The notes beneath the pieces were generated by a model. That model did not search any database. It saw only the letters and a program-made list of their open reading frames with translations, and was not told where the DNA came from. The translations under genes were made by a program, and so were the position numbers. Positions 14,605-22,606 of a stretch of DNA of 36,436 nucleotides are shown in pieces (within the stretch, counting starts at the first letter, position 1; each line of letters opens with the position of its first letter). This stretch comes from Clostridia bacterium. Its GTDB lineage: Bacteria; Bacillota; Clostridia; Christensenellales; Aristaeellaceae. The DNA lies in contig JAFPWH010000059.1 of NCBI GenBank assembly GCA_017395065.1, positions 1 through 36,436 of the forward strand, read 5' to 3'.

Positions 14605-16770
14605 TCACAGAAGCTCGACGCGCCCGCCTTCGCGGTCCGCGTACACCATGTAACGCCTCCCGCCGGAGGTGATGGGAAAACGCAGGCGCTTCAGTTGTTT
14701 CGGAAGGTTTGGATGCACTTCGGGGACGCCGTTTCGCATCGTGAGCCCCGCAAAGCCCAGCGCTGCGATCATCCAGGCTCCGCCGTTGGACGCGGGGTGC
14801 GTTCCCCCGATGTAGATTTCGCCGGCCCACTCCTTGCCGCCGCCAAGGATGTCGATGGACGCGGTACGCATGAACATATCCCACGCTTCGTTCAGCCGCC
14901 CCGTGCGGCAGGCGGTCAGCGCGTACATGCACGCGGAGAGGCTGGAGCCGTGCTCCGTGCGGGGTTCGTAGTACGCCCAGTTGGCGTCCACTTCTTCGTC
15001 GTCGAAAAGTTCCGGAAACAGCGCCATCATCGCGATGACGTCCGCCTGCTTGATGATCTGCGTCGTCCCAGCCACGCCGTGATCGCCGCCCCAGTATTCG
15101 CGGGGATCCGCGAGGCGCCCGCGCACGGTCTCGAGCGAGCAGTCTTCAAGCGCGAAATAGCCGTCGAACTGTTCGGTCACACCGTCTCTCTTTACGGGCT
15201 TTCGGATCGCGCCGCAGAGCGTTTTGAGAAGCTCCCAGTCCTTTTCGTAGTTCAGTTCCCTTTTGAGTGACCGCAAAAAAGCTGGATCGTCGCCGAAGAT
15301 TTCTTCCAGCTTCAGCGCGCTTTGCATGCAATGGCGCGCCATTTGGTTTGTAAAGGCGTTGTTGGTCACGCGCTCGTGGTATTCGTCCGGCCCGATGACG
15401 TCCGCGTATTCCGCATATTCGGCGTCCGGACGGCAGGCGGCGCGGCTTATGTAAAACCGCGCGCATTCCAGTATCACGCGGGCGCCGCCCTGTTCAAGCA
15501 GCGTGCGGTCGCCCGTGATCTCGAAGTAACTGCGCAGCGCGTAGGCGACGTCTCCGCTGATGTGGATCTGCTTGTCGCGGAAGTAGGTGCGCACGGGGCG
15601 GTGCGTGAACACGTCCACCACGTTGAAGTTCGTGCAGCCCTCCGCACCGCCTTCCTGGCTCTCCCAGGCGTAGTACGCGCCCCGATAGCCGTATTCCTTC
15701 GCCTTGGCCAGCGCCCCGGGCAGCGTTTCGATGCGGTAGCGGAGCAGGGACCTTGCGATCTCGGGCTGCGTGTAGACGAACATCGGGAAAAAGAACATTT
15801 CCGAGTCCCAGAAGATCGCGCCTTTGTAGGTTTGACCGGAAAGCCCGCGCGCCGGAATGGACAGATTGCGTGCGTGTCTCGGCGCGATGCAGTTCAAATG
15901 ATACTGGCTGGCGTGCAGCGCCTGCGCCGCGCTTTCGTCGCCCTCGAGCACCACCTCCGAGCGCGCCCAGATGCCCTCCCAGGCGTCCTTATGCGCTTTC
16001 AGGCAGGCGTCGAAACCTTCTTTCTTCGCGCTTAAGCAAATATCCTTTGCCGTTTGGGCGGGTGTTTCGCCGTCCAGAGACGTGCATACCGCGCCGAATA
16101 CGCTGAGCGTCAGCTTTTCGCCCTTTTTGACCCTGCGCACAAGCACGCGGTACAGGCAGCCGTCCTCCTGTCGGAAGCTTTCATCGGCATCGAAGTCCGC
16201 TTGTACGCATTGCGCCGCAGCGACGACAGTGCCTTTTTCTCCCGTGACCGCACGGCAGGAAAGCGCTTCCCCCGCCGTAAAGGCGGCGCCGTACAGGTGC
16301 GGGCCGTTGATATCCCAGATCACGGTGGTGACGCCCGTAAGGATCTCAAGTTCGCCGTCCTCTTCGATTTCGAGGCGCAGCCTGTCTGCCAGCAAGTGGA
16401 TCTCGGCCATCGAGGCGAAGCGCTCGCTGCCGATGCGCAAAGAACCGAAATCCGTCTCCCTGCGATAGATTCCGTGGCGGTAGTCGATTTCGGCGCTGTG
16501 GCCTTCCGTCTGCTTGTCTTTCAGCTTCAGTTCGCGGCCGTTCAGGAACAGGCGGACGAACAGGCAGTTCGGAGCGTTGACCGGTTCGCGCCAGCGGTCG
16601 CCGCAGCGATCGTACACGTTTGCCAGCGTGATCGCCGGAAACTGCGCCAAATCCGCCTCTTCGACCGTTCCGCGCAGGCCCATGTAGCCGTTTGCACAAA
16701 GGAAACGGTTGCCGTCGCGGGCCGCTTCGGTGAGATCGAATCCCGTTTTCTTAAGTCGCCACGTATCCAT
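14605..16770 (-). CDS. GH65 glycoside phosphorylase/hydrolase (second of pair)
   Basis: Family GH65 enzymes cleave alpha-glucosyl disaccharides with phosphate, giving beta-glucose 1-phosphate. The 721-aa protein has the N-terminal beta-sandwich (RFLCANGYMGLRGTVEEA), the helical linker, the (alpha/alpha)6 barrel and a short beta tail. The general acid is Glu463 in VIGPDEYHERVTNN; FWDSEMFFFP, KQADVIAMM and the phosphate-site motif EHGSSLS are all present. No signal peptide. It starts 15 nt after the first GH65 stop, behind AAGGAGGG. The sequence recalls nigerose or kojibiose phosphorylase relatives, but specificity cannot be read reliably. pgmB in the co-controlled operon supports the phosphorylase reaction. 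Confidence 0.92.
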   Translation of the reverse strand: MDTWRLKKTGFDLTEAARDGNRFLCANGYMGLRGTVEEADLAQFPAITLANVYDRCGDRWREPVNAPNCLFVRLFLNGRELKLKDKQTEGHSAEIDYRHGIYRRETDFGSLRIGSERFASMAEIHLLADRLRLEIEEDGELEILTGVTTVIWDINGPHLYGAAFTAGEALSCRAVTGEKGTVVAAAQCVQADFDADESFRQEDGCLYRVLVRRVKKGEKLTLSVFGAVCTSLDGETPAQTAKDICLSAKKEGFDACLKAHKDAWEGIWARSEVVLEGDESAAQALHASQYHLNCIAPRHARNLSIPARGLSGQTYKGAIFWDSEMFFFPMFVYTQPEIARSLLRYRIETLPGALAKAKEYGYRGAYYAWESQEGGAEGCTNFNVVDVFTHRPVRTYFRDKQIHISGDVAYALRSYFEITGDRTLLEQGGARVILECARFYISRAACRPDAEYAEYADVIGPDEYHERVTNNAFTNQMARHCMQSALKLEEIFGDDPAFLRSLKRELNYEKDWELLKTLCGAIRKPVKRDGVTEQFDGYFALEDCSLETVRGRLADPREYWGGDHGVAGTTQIIKQADVIAMMALFPELFDDEEVDANWAYYEPRTEHGSSLSACMYALTACRTGRLNEAWDMFMRTASIDILGGGKEWAGEIYIGGTHPASNGGAWMIAALGFAGLTMRNGVPEVHPNLPKQLKRLRFPITSGGRRYMVYADREGGRVELL

Positions 16771-16785
16771 GCCGGCCCTCCTTTT

Positions 16786-19077
16786 TCAGATCGCGGGAAC
16801 GAACAGTTCGTCCGTGAGCGTGTAATTCTTGCCGTAAACGTCCACAGGCAGCGCTTCTCCCTTCACGAGCCGGAAGAAGGTACCCGCGGTCTCCATGTCA
16901 ATGCGGATCACGCGAGCGCGGTACAGGACCGAGAACCCAAGCTTTTTCCAGCGCGCGGGCAGCCGCGGGGCAAAGCGCAGCGTCTGCGTATCGCCGCGCA
17001 GGCCCGCAAAGCCGTAGACGATGTTTGCCCAGGCCATCGCGATGCTGGTTATGTGCAGACCTTCGCGGGTATTGCGGTTGTAGTTGTCCAGGTCCAGACG
17101 GGTCGCATAGCCGAAGAAGCGCACCGCGTCGTCCATATTGCCTATCTCCGCCGCGAGGATCGAATGGATCGCCGGCGACAGGGAGGATTCGTGGATCGTG
17201 CGCGGCTGATAAAAATCGTAGTTCGTGCGCTTGACTTCCTCGCTGAAGGAGGAGTTGTACAGGTACAGAATCATCAGCACGTCCGGCTGCTTGATCATGT
17301 CCGTGCGATAGATCCTGTCGTAGGACCAGTGCTCGTACAGCGGAAATTCGCTTACGGGGATTTCGCTTATCTCGGTATGCGGCAGGTCGAAATAGCCGTC
17401 GTGCTGCTCGATCAGGCCGTTTTCGCCGCAGGGGATGTACATATTGTCCGCCATGTCCTGCCACGCGGCGATCTCTTCGGGTAAAAGGGCTGTCTTTTCG
17501 CTAAGCGCGGCGAAGGCCTCCGGCTTGAGGGCGCGCATCCTTATCAGCGTCTCCGCCGCGTAGGCGAGGGAGCGTTTTCCCATATAATTGGTATAGGCGT
17601 TGTTGTTCACCATCATGTGGAATTCGTCCGGGCCCATTACGCCGTAGAAGCCGTATTTTCCGCTTTTGCCGCTCTTTGCCGCGCGGCTGAAGAGGAATCG
17701 GGCGATCTGAAGCAGCATTTCCGCGCCGTATTCCCACAAAAACGCCTCGTCCCGGGTCAGATGCACGTAGTGCCAGATGCCGTAGGCCACGGCGGTGCTG
17801 GGCTGCAGCTGAAGGCTCGCGTGCTGCCATAGGGCGCAGCCCTCTTCGCCGTTCAGGGTCGCGATGGGATAGCAGGCCCCCTTGCAGTCCAGCATGCCCG
17901 CGCGCTCCAGTGCCCTTGGCAGTGTGTTGTAGCGGAACAAAAGCAGATCCCGCGCGGCCTGCGGGTTGGTAAAAAGGTAGAACGGCAGGCAGCAGGATTC
18001 CGTATCCCAGAAAGCGTGCCCGTTGTACGCTTCGCCCGTCATGCCCTTGGCGCCGATGTTGTGGCGCTTGCTGCCGCCGTTGTAGGTCTGCGCGAGCTGG
18101 AAGCTGCAAAAGCGGATGCCCTGCTGTTCCGCGGCGACGGCTTCCATGTCCTCGCCGTCCGACGCCTCGATCTGTATGTCGGACGTGGCCCACCACGCGT
18201 CCCAGTATTCCCTTTGCGCCTTCAGCGCGTCGTCAAGCGAAACGCGCTGCGTTTCCGCAAGCGCCGCAGCGCCGTCCGACCAAAGCGCCTCTCCGGTTTT
18301 TCCGTTAAAGAGCAGCACGGCTTTTTTATCGATGTGGCGGGCCTGACCCTGTCTCAAAAGCAGGGTCATGTTGATGTCGGCGGTCTTTTCGCCGCAAGCA
18401 TCGGCAGACTCGCCCGCTTCGCCGAGCGCGACGGCCGCATAGACTTCCTGCCCCGACAGCGTCGTTCGGGACTGCATCTCGATCTTTCCGGGTTTCGTTT
18501 CCGTACGGGTGTCCGTCCAGAAGCATTTTTTGTAGCCTTCGTGAAGGGTGTCAAAGGACAGGCCACAGGAAAGCGCGATCTCTCCGGTGAAATTCAAAGC
18601 CTCCAGCGTTATTCGCTGGTAGGCGCGCTCGCGGCGGATCATATCCAAAAAGCGCAGGAATGTCAGGCGGACTTCCTTGCCCGAGGCCGTCTTCCATACG
18701 AAAGAACGCGTGAGCGTGCCTTCCCTCATGTCCAGCGTGCGCTCGAAGTCACGGAAAGAAACTTTTCCCAGATCCAGTTTTTCGCCGTCCAGCGTGATCT
18801 GTGTCCGCAGCCAGTCCGCCGCAGGGATCATGAAGTGGGTATGGTCGACAATCCCGCGGTAGGATTTGTTCAGGTTTTCAATGTCGTAGACGCCGTTTAC
18901 ATAAAAGCCCCTCAGGCTGTCGACCGACCCGCCCTCGTCGAAGCTTCCGCGCACGCCCATCGTCTCGTTGGCAAGGGAGAATACGGATTCACTGACCCTG
19001 GCGTACGCCGGATCGAAGCCTTTTTCGACGATCTTCCAGGGATCGACTTTGAAATAAATATCAGCGATCTTTGCCAT
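16786..19077 (-). CDS. GH65 glycoside phosphorylase (first of pair)
   Basis: The 763-aa protein is a divergent paralogue of its downstream neighbour. Motifs: ESVFSLANETMGVRGSFDEG at the N-terminal sandwich, GHAFWDTESCCLPFYL at the barrel entry, Glu485 in VMGPDEFHMMVNNN as general acid, KQPDVLMILYLYN, and HESSLSPAIHS for phosphate binding. The last motif reads HESSLS as in maltose-phosphorylase-like members, against HGSSLS in the neighbour, so the two probably take different linkages. It is cytoplasmic. It begins behind GGAAGG, 22 nt after the second permease gene, in one operon with the sugar importer. Product flow to beta-phosphoglucomutase is inferred. Confidence 0.92.
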   Translation of the reverse strand: MAKIADIYFKVDPWKIVEKGFDPAYARVSESVFSLANETMGVRGSFDEGGSVDSLRGFYVNGVYDIENLNKSYRGIVDHTHFMIPAADWLRTQITLDGEKLDLGKVSFRDFERTLDMREGTLTRSFVWKTASGKEVRLTFLRFLDMIRRERAYQRITLEALNFTGEIALSCGLSFDTLHEGYKKCFWTDTRTETKPGKIEMQSRTTLSGQEVYAAVALGEAGESADACGEKTADINMTLLLRQGQARHIDKKAVLLFNGKTGEALWSDGAAALAETQRVSLDDALKAQREYWDAWWATSDIQIEASDGEDMEAVAAEQQGIRFCSFQLAQTYNGGSKRHNIGAKGMTGEAYNGHAFWDTESCCLPFYLFTNPQAARDLLLFRYNTLPRALERAGMLDCKGACYPIATLNGEEGCALWQHASLQLQPSTAVAYGIWHYVHLTRDEAFLWEYGAEMLLQIARFLFSRAAKSGKSGKYGFYGVMGPDEFHMMVNNNAYTNYMGKRSLAYAAETLIRMRALKPEAFAALSEKTALLPEEIAAWQDMADNMYIPCGENGLIEQHDGYFDLPHTEISEIPVSEFPLYEHWSYDRIYRTDMIKQPDVLMILYLYNSSFSEEVKRTNYDFYQPRTIHESSLSPAIHSILAAEIGNMDDAVRFFGYATRLDLDNYNRNTREGLHITSIAMAWANIVYGFAGLRGDTQTLRFAPRLPARWKKLGFSVLYRARVIRIDMETAGTFFRLVKGEALPVDVYGKNYTLTDELFVPAI

Positions 19078-19099
19078 ATTGCGCCTTCCTTTAATCGTA

Positions 19100-19969
19100 T
19101 CAGCCTTTGACGCCGACGGAGACGGTGTTTTCCGTCAGCTGCTTTTGGAAAATGAAGAACAGTATGATGGGCGGCACCATCGCAAACACCACGGAGCGCA
19201 TCAGTGCGTCGGCGTTCACCGTCTGTTCCGTACTGAACACGAACAGCCTCACCATGACGGTCTGCTTGTCCGGGCCGCGGAGTACGAGGTACGGCAGCAG
19301 GAAGTCCGACCAAGCGGCGTTGATCGCGAAGATCGACACCACCGCACAGATGGGTTTGGACATCGGCAGCACGATGCGGAAGAACGCCTGCAGGCGGCTT
19401 GCCCCGTCGATGCGGCTGGCCTCGATGATGGAGGCGGGCAGGGACTCAAAAAACTGCACGAAAAGTATCACGTACATCGCGTTTGCCCCGAACGAGAGCC
19501 AAAGCGGCAAAAACGAGTTGCCGAGGTGTATGTTCTGAATGTTCATGAACAGCGGAACGATGCTGATTGTAGGCGGCATGAGCAGAGAGAGCATGATCAG
19601 CTTTTTCACCGCGCCGTGTCCCTTGGGCTTGAGGATCCCTATGCCGTAGCCCAGCAGCCCGTTGAAGACCAGGGCGCTCAGCACGCTGCCCGCCACGGAA
19701 AAAAGCGAATTCAGATAGTTTCTGGAGATCGCCAGCTGTTTCCAGGTGTTTACGAAGGGTTTGGGGCTCAGGGAGGCAGGCAGGATCGACGTGCTGGACA
19801 AAAACTCCTTTAAGTCCTTAAAGCCCGCAAGCGTGACCCAGAGCAGCGGAAAGACCGCGACGACGACCACGAGGGCGCACAAAAGCAGTATCCCCGCGTA
19901 GCCGAGCTTTACCGGGGCCGAGTGCAGATCGTATTCCCTGATCACACCGGTATGCTGTATCTTTTTCAT
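19100..19969 (-). CDS. Sugar ABC transporter permease, MalG type
   Basis: The 289-aa inner-membrane protein has about six membrane segments and the EAA loop that docks the ATPase (IEASRIDGASRLQAFFRIVLP), typical of carbohydrate ABC importers of family CUT1. The start at 19969 (MKKIQHTG) follows GAGAGGGGG. It directly follows the first permease (14-nt gap). No ATP-binding subunit is encoded in the operon, as in many Gram-positive CUT1 systems that share an MsmK-type ATPase encoded elsewhere. Substrate is probably the alpha-glucosyl oligosaccharide handled by the GH65 enzymes. Confidence 0.92.
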   Translation of the reverse strand: MKKIQHTGVIREYDLHSAPVKLGYAGILLLCALVVVVAVFPLLWVTLAGFKDLKEFLSSTSILPASLSPKPFVNTWKQLAISRNYLNSLFSVAGSVLSALVFNGLLGYGIGILKPKGHGAVKKLIMLSLLMPPTISIVPLFMNIQNIHLGNSFLPLWLSFGANAMYVILFVQFFESLPASIIEASRIDGASRLQAFFRIVLPMSKPICAVVSIFAINAAWSDFLLPYLVLRGPDKQTVMVRLFVFSTEQTVNADALMRSVVFAMVPPIILFFIFQKQLTENTVSVGVKG

Positions 19970-19983
19970 GCAAGCGCCCCCTC

Positions 19984-20892
19984 TCAATCCCAATCGGACT
20001 CTTTGCGATTGAAATAGGAATAAATCGCCGTCATCACGAGCAGTATCAGCGTGACGATCACCGCCACCGCCGAGGCCTTACCGTAATTCATCGCGCCGCC
20101 GAAGGCGTACTGCCACATCAGCTGCATCAGCGAAAGCGAGGCGTTGTCCGGCCCGCCCTTGGTAAGAACCATGGGCTCGTACATGATCTGGAACACCGAA
20201 ATGATCTGCAAGATCAGCAGCGTGGCCGCGAGCTTGCTGATCGCGGGGAGCGTGATGTGGATCACCCTTTTCCAGACGGACGCGCCGTCTATGGCAGCCG
20301 CTTCGTACAGCTCCGGGCTTATACCGGCCATGCCGGCCATGTAGATCAGCGCCGTCGCGCCCGCCCCCTTCCAGGTGGCGATCGATATGATGATGGGAAT
20401 GACCCATTTCGAATTCGTCAGATACGACTGCGCGGGCACGCCCAGCCTCTTGAGCAGTATGTTCAAAACGCCCGACTCCGAGCCCGAAAAGAACGCGGAC
20501 CAGAGAATGATGACCGCAAGGCCCGGCAGCATATTGGGAAGATAGACCGCCGTTCTGAAAAAGCCCTTTGCGCGGGTCGTCTCCCCTATGATCATCGCAA
20601 GGAATATCGGCAGCACGAAGCCGATAACGAGCGACCAAAGGGTGTAGGAGAACGTGTTGAGCAGCGCCTGTAAAAAGTCGTCCTTCCCGATGACGCTGAC
20701 GAAGTTGTCCAGACCTACGAAGTTCTCCAGTTCCACGTTTCGGGTCCTGTACAGGCTCATCTGTATGCTCTCGAGCAGCGGCTCCCATACGAAAAACGTC
20801 ATCAGCAGCAATCCCGGCAGCATGATCAGCCAGGACCCGATATTGCCGCGCAGCTTCGCGTGGCCTTTCGGCTGGGTCTTGCTTTGGGCCAT
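19984..20892 (-). CDS. Sugar ABC transporter permease, MalF/UgpA type
   Basis: The 302-aa protein has six membrane segments beginning with WLIMLPGLLLMTFFVWEP, a periplasmic-side loop NFVGLDNFVSVIG typical of CUT1 permeases, and the EAA loop YEAAAIDGASVWKRVIHITLP. The ATG at 20892 is chosen over an adjacent TTG; GGAGGTG lies 7 nt upstream. It is separated from the binding-protein gene by a stable hairpin, so it is probably made at a lower level than that protein. Confidence 0.93.
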   Translation of the reverse strand: MAQSKTQPKGHAKLRGNIGSWLIMLPGLLLMTFFVWEPLLESIQMSLYRTRNVELENFVGLDNFVSVIGKDDFLQALLNTFSYTLWSLVIGFVLPIFLAMIIGETTRAKGFFRTAVYLPNMLPGLAVIILWSAFFSGSESGVLNILLKRLGVPAQSYLTNSKWVIPIIISIATWKGAGATALIYMAGMAGISPELYEAAAIDGASVWKRVIHITLPAISKLAATLLILQIISVFQIMYEPMVLTKGGPDNASLSLMQLMWQYAFGGAMNYGKASAVAVIVTLILLVMTAIYSYFNRKESDWD

Positions 20893-20924
20893 CAAAAAAC
20901 ACCTCCGGCCAAATGGGTTTCAAG

Positions 20925-20964
20925 AAAAGCATGCCGGCTTTTTTCGTGTGACCGGCATGCTTTT
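20925..20964 (-). terminator. Intercistronic hairpin between binding protein and permease
   Basis: AAAAGCATGCCGG and CCGGCATGCTTTT form a perfect 13-bp stem with a 14-nt loop, just after the binding-protein stop. It probably acts as a partial terminator or mRNA 3' protector. Confidence 0.8.
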
Positions 20965-20977
20965 CGTTTCTTTCACG

Positions 20978-22402
20978 TCAATAATCGTTGATTTCGTCGT
21001 CCAGGTATTCCTGGAAGGATTCTTCCGCCTTGCGCAGCGCTTTTTCGATGTCGGCGCCCTCTTTGGTGATCACGCGCTGGATCACCGCCGTGAGCTCGCG
21101 GTACAGCTGCTGGGCAAATACGGGTTCCTCGGATTTGAGGGTGATGGTGCCCTCGGAGATGGAATCGAAGAAATCCGCGTACAGGCGCATGTCGACGTTG
21201 CAGAATTCGTCCACGATCTCCTGCTTGGCGGCGTTGTAGGCCTCGTCGTTCCAGGCGCTGATGGCGGGCAGGACGGGTGCGCCGCGGTCGCGCTTGGCGG
21301 CGTAGTCCGCGCGCATGCCCTGGATGATGTCCTCGTCCAGGAAGGGCAGCTTGCCCAGGATCTTGAGGTAGGCCATCAGGGCGATGGACTGTTCGTAGCT
21401 GATGTCCGGCGCGAACATGTAGCAGGTGCCGCCCGCCAGCGCATAGCGGCCTTCGGGTCCCGCGGGGAAGGGGATCAGCGCGAAGTCTTCCACGGGCAGG
21501 CCTTTATTGGCCGTGGGCTGATCCACGGAATCGTCCGCGGCGAAGTTCATCGCCGCCTCGCCCGTGCCCAGAAGGGAGTGCGCGCCGGCCCAGTCGGTCG
21601 TGGTGGCGTCGACGTTCAGTATGTCGTATTCCCAGCGCAGATCGCGCATGTACTCCATGGCCGCGATGCATTCGGGAGAGGTGAAGTTGCAAACCCAGCG
21701 GCCGTCCGCGTCCTGATACTCCAGCGCGTTTTCGCCCACGCAGCCGAAGTTCCACGCGATGTTCGTAAAGAGCCAGCCGCCGTAGGTCTCGCTGGCCGGG
21801 AAGACCAGACCGGCCTTGCCCGTCTCTTCGCGGATGATGCGGCCGTACTCGGCGAGTTCATCAAGGGTCTTGGGATAGAGCGGCAGACCATTTTCGTCGA
21901 TGAGCCCGGCTTCGCGGAACAGCTGCAGGTTGATGTGCATGCCCAGCACATAGCCGTCGCGGGGCAGACCGAAGATGCGGCCGCTGTCGTCGGAGAGCAT
22001 CTCCATATAAGAGGGGCTGAATTGATCCAATACGCCGAATTCCTCCAGCGCGTCGGTGACGTCGCCCACCAGATTCTGGCTGATCAGAAGCTGCGGATCG
22101 GTAAACGGTGGCTGGAAGATGCTGGGGGCCGTGCCGCCCTTGGCCATGGGTACGTAATTGCTCAGGGTGTAGGAGTAGTAATCCGGCACCAGCGTAACGT
22201 TCGGATACTGCTTGGCCATAGTCCGCCTGTATCCTTCAAAGAGCTCCTTCTCGGCTTCCGGCGCCGTATCCGCCGGCCAGTTTCCCAGCGTGATCGTACA
22301 GGTCAGATCCGCGTCGATCACTTCTTCTGCGAAGGCAAAGGAAACGCCCGCCAGCATGCACAGGGCAAGAAGCAGCGCAATCGTCCTTGACAGCTTGCTC
22401 AT
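20978..22402 (-). CDS. Extracellular sugar-binding protein of ABC transporter
   Basis: The 474-aa protein has a signal peptide (MSKLSRTIALLLALCMLAGV, cleavage near AFA-EE) and the family 1 solute-binding fold: ITLGNWPADT, PSIFQPPFTDPQL, YPKTLDELAEYG and GTGEAAMNFAADDS. There is no lipobox cysteine at the cleavage site, so retention at the membrane is unclear. The start is preceded by GAGGAGGT. It is the first gene of an operon with two permeases and two GH65 enzymes. The promoter is a perfect consensus followed by the LacI-type operator. It should capture the oligosaccharide for import. Confidence 0.93.
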   Translation of the reverse strand: MSKLSRTIALLLALCMLAGVSFAFAEEVIDADLTCTITLGNWPADTAPEAEKELFEGYRRTMAKQYPNVTLVPDYYSYTLSNYVPMAKGGTAPSIFQPPFTDPQLLISQNLVGDVTDALEEFGVLDQFSPSYMEMLSDDSGRIFGLPRDGYVLGMHINLQLFREAGLIDENGLPLYPKTLDELAEYGRIIREETGKAGLVFPASETYGGWLFTNIAWNFGCVGENALEYQDADGRWVCNFTSPECIAAMEYMRDLRWEYDILNVDATTTDWAGAHSLLGTGEAAMNFAADDSVDQPTANKGLPVEDFALIPFPAGPEGRYALAGGTCYMFAPDISYEQSIALMAYLKILGKLPFLDEDIIQGMRADYAAKRDRGAPVLPAISAWNDEAYNAAKQEIVDEFCNVDMRLYADFFDSISEGTITLKSEEPVFAQQLYRELTAVIQRVITKEGADIEKALRKAEESFQEYLDDEINDY

Positions 22403-22442
22403 TGTTCTACCTCCTCGTTCATACTTCCGTACTTTTCGTTAG

Positions 22443-22456
22443 GTTTAACGCTAAAC
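22443..22456 (-). promoter_or_regulatory. LacI-type operator, site 3
   Basis: GTTTAACGCTAAAC on the plus strand, which is GTTTAGCGTTAAAC on the minus strand, identical to sites 1 and 2. It lies just downstream of the -10 of the transporter-GH65 operon. Confidence 0.85.
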
Positions 22457-22465
22457 TACAGCTGT

Positions 22466-22494
22466 ATTATACCGCTCCCCCATCCTTTTGTCAA
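22466..22494 (-). promoter_or_regulatory. Consensus sigma-A promoter, transporter-GH65 operon
   Basis: On the minus strand TTGACA (22489-22494) and TATAAT (22466-22471) with a 17-bp spacer; perfect hexamers, as at 12526-12554. Confidence 0.9.
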
Positions 22495-22540
22495 TGCGAA
22501 AATGAGATTTTCCGAAGGAATCCTTTTGTGATCCGACGGT

Positions 22541-22587
22541 ATAAGAAAAGCCCCGGACCGAACGCCTTTTTCGGGCGCAGCCGGGGC
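22541..22587 (-). terminator. Terminator of the DUF3472-like gene
   Basis: On the minus strand GCCCCGG (22581-22587) and CCGGGGC (22550-22556) enclose a GC-rich inner stem, followed by TTTTCTTAT. Confidence 0.8.
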
Positions 22588-22606
22588 CTGTCTTATTTCG
22601 TCCGTT

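Noticed and set aside
16054-17484. Plus-strand open frame of 476 codons, and another at 18016-19110
   Set aside because: Antisense to the two GH65 genes; Arg/His/Val-rich composition typical of mirrored GC-rich codons.
20654-22390. Long plus-strand open frame of 578 codons
   Set aside because: It is antisense to the sugar-binding protein gene, which has a signal peptide, family motifs and ribosome site. The mirrored frame has no homology-like features and arises from GC-rich third positions.
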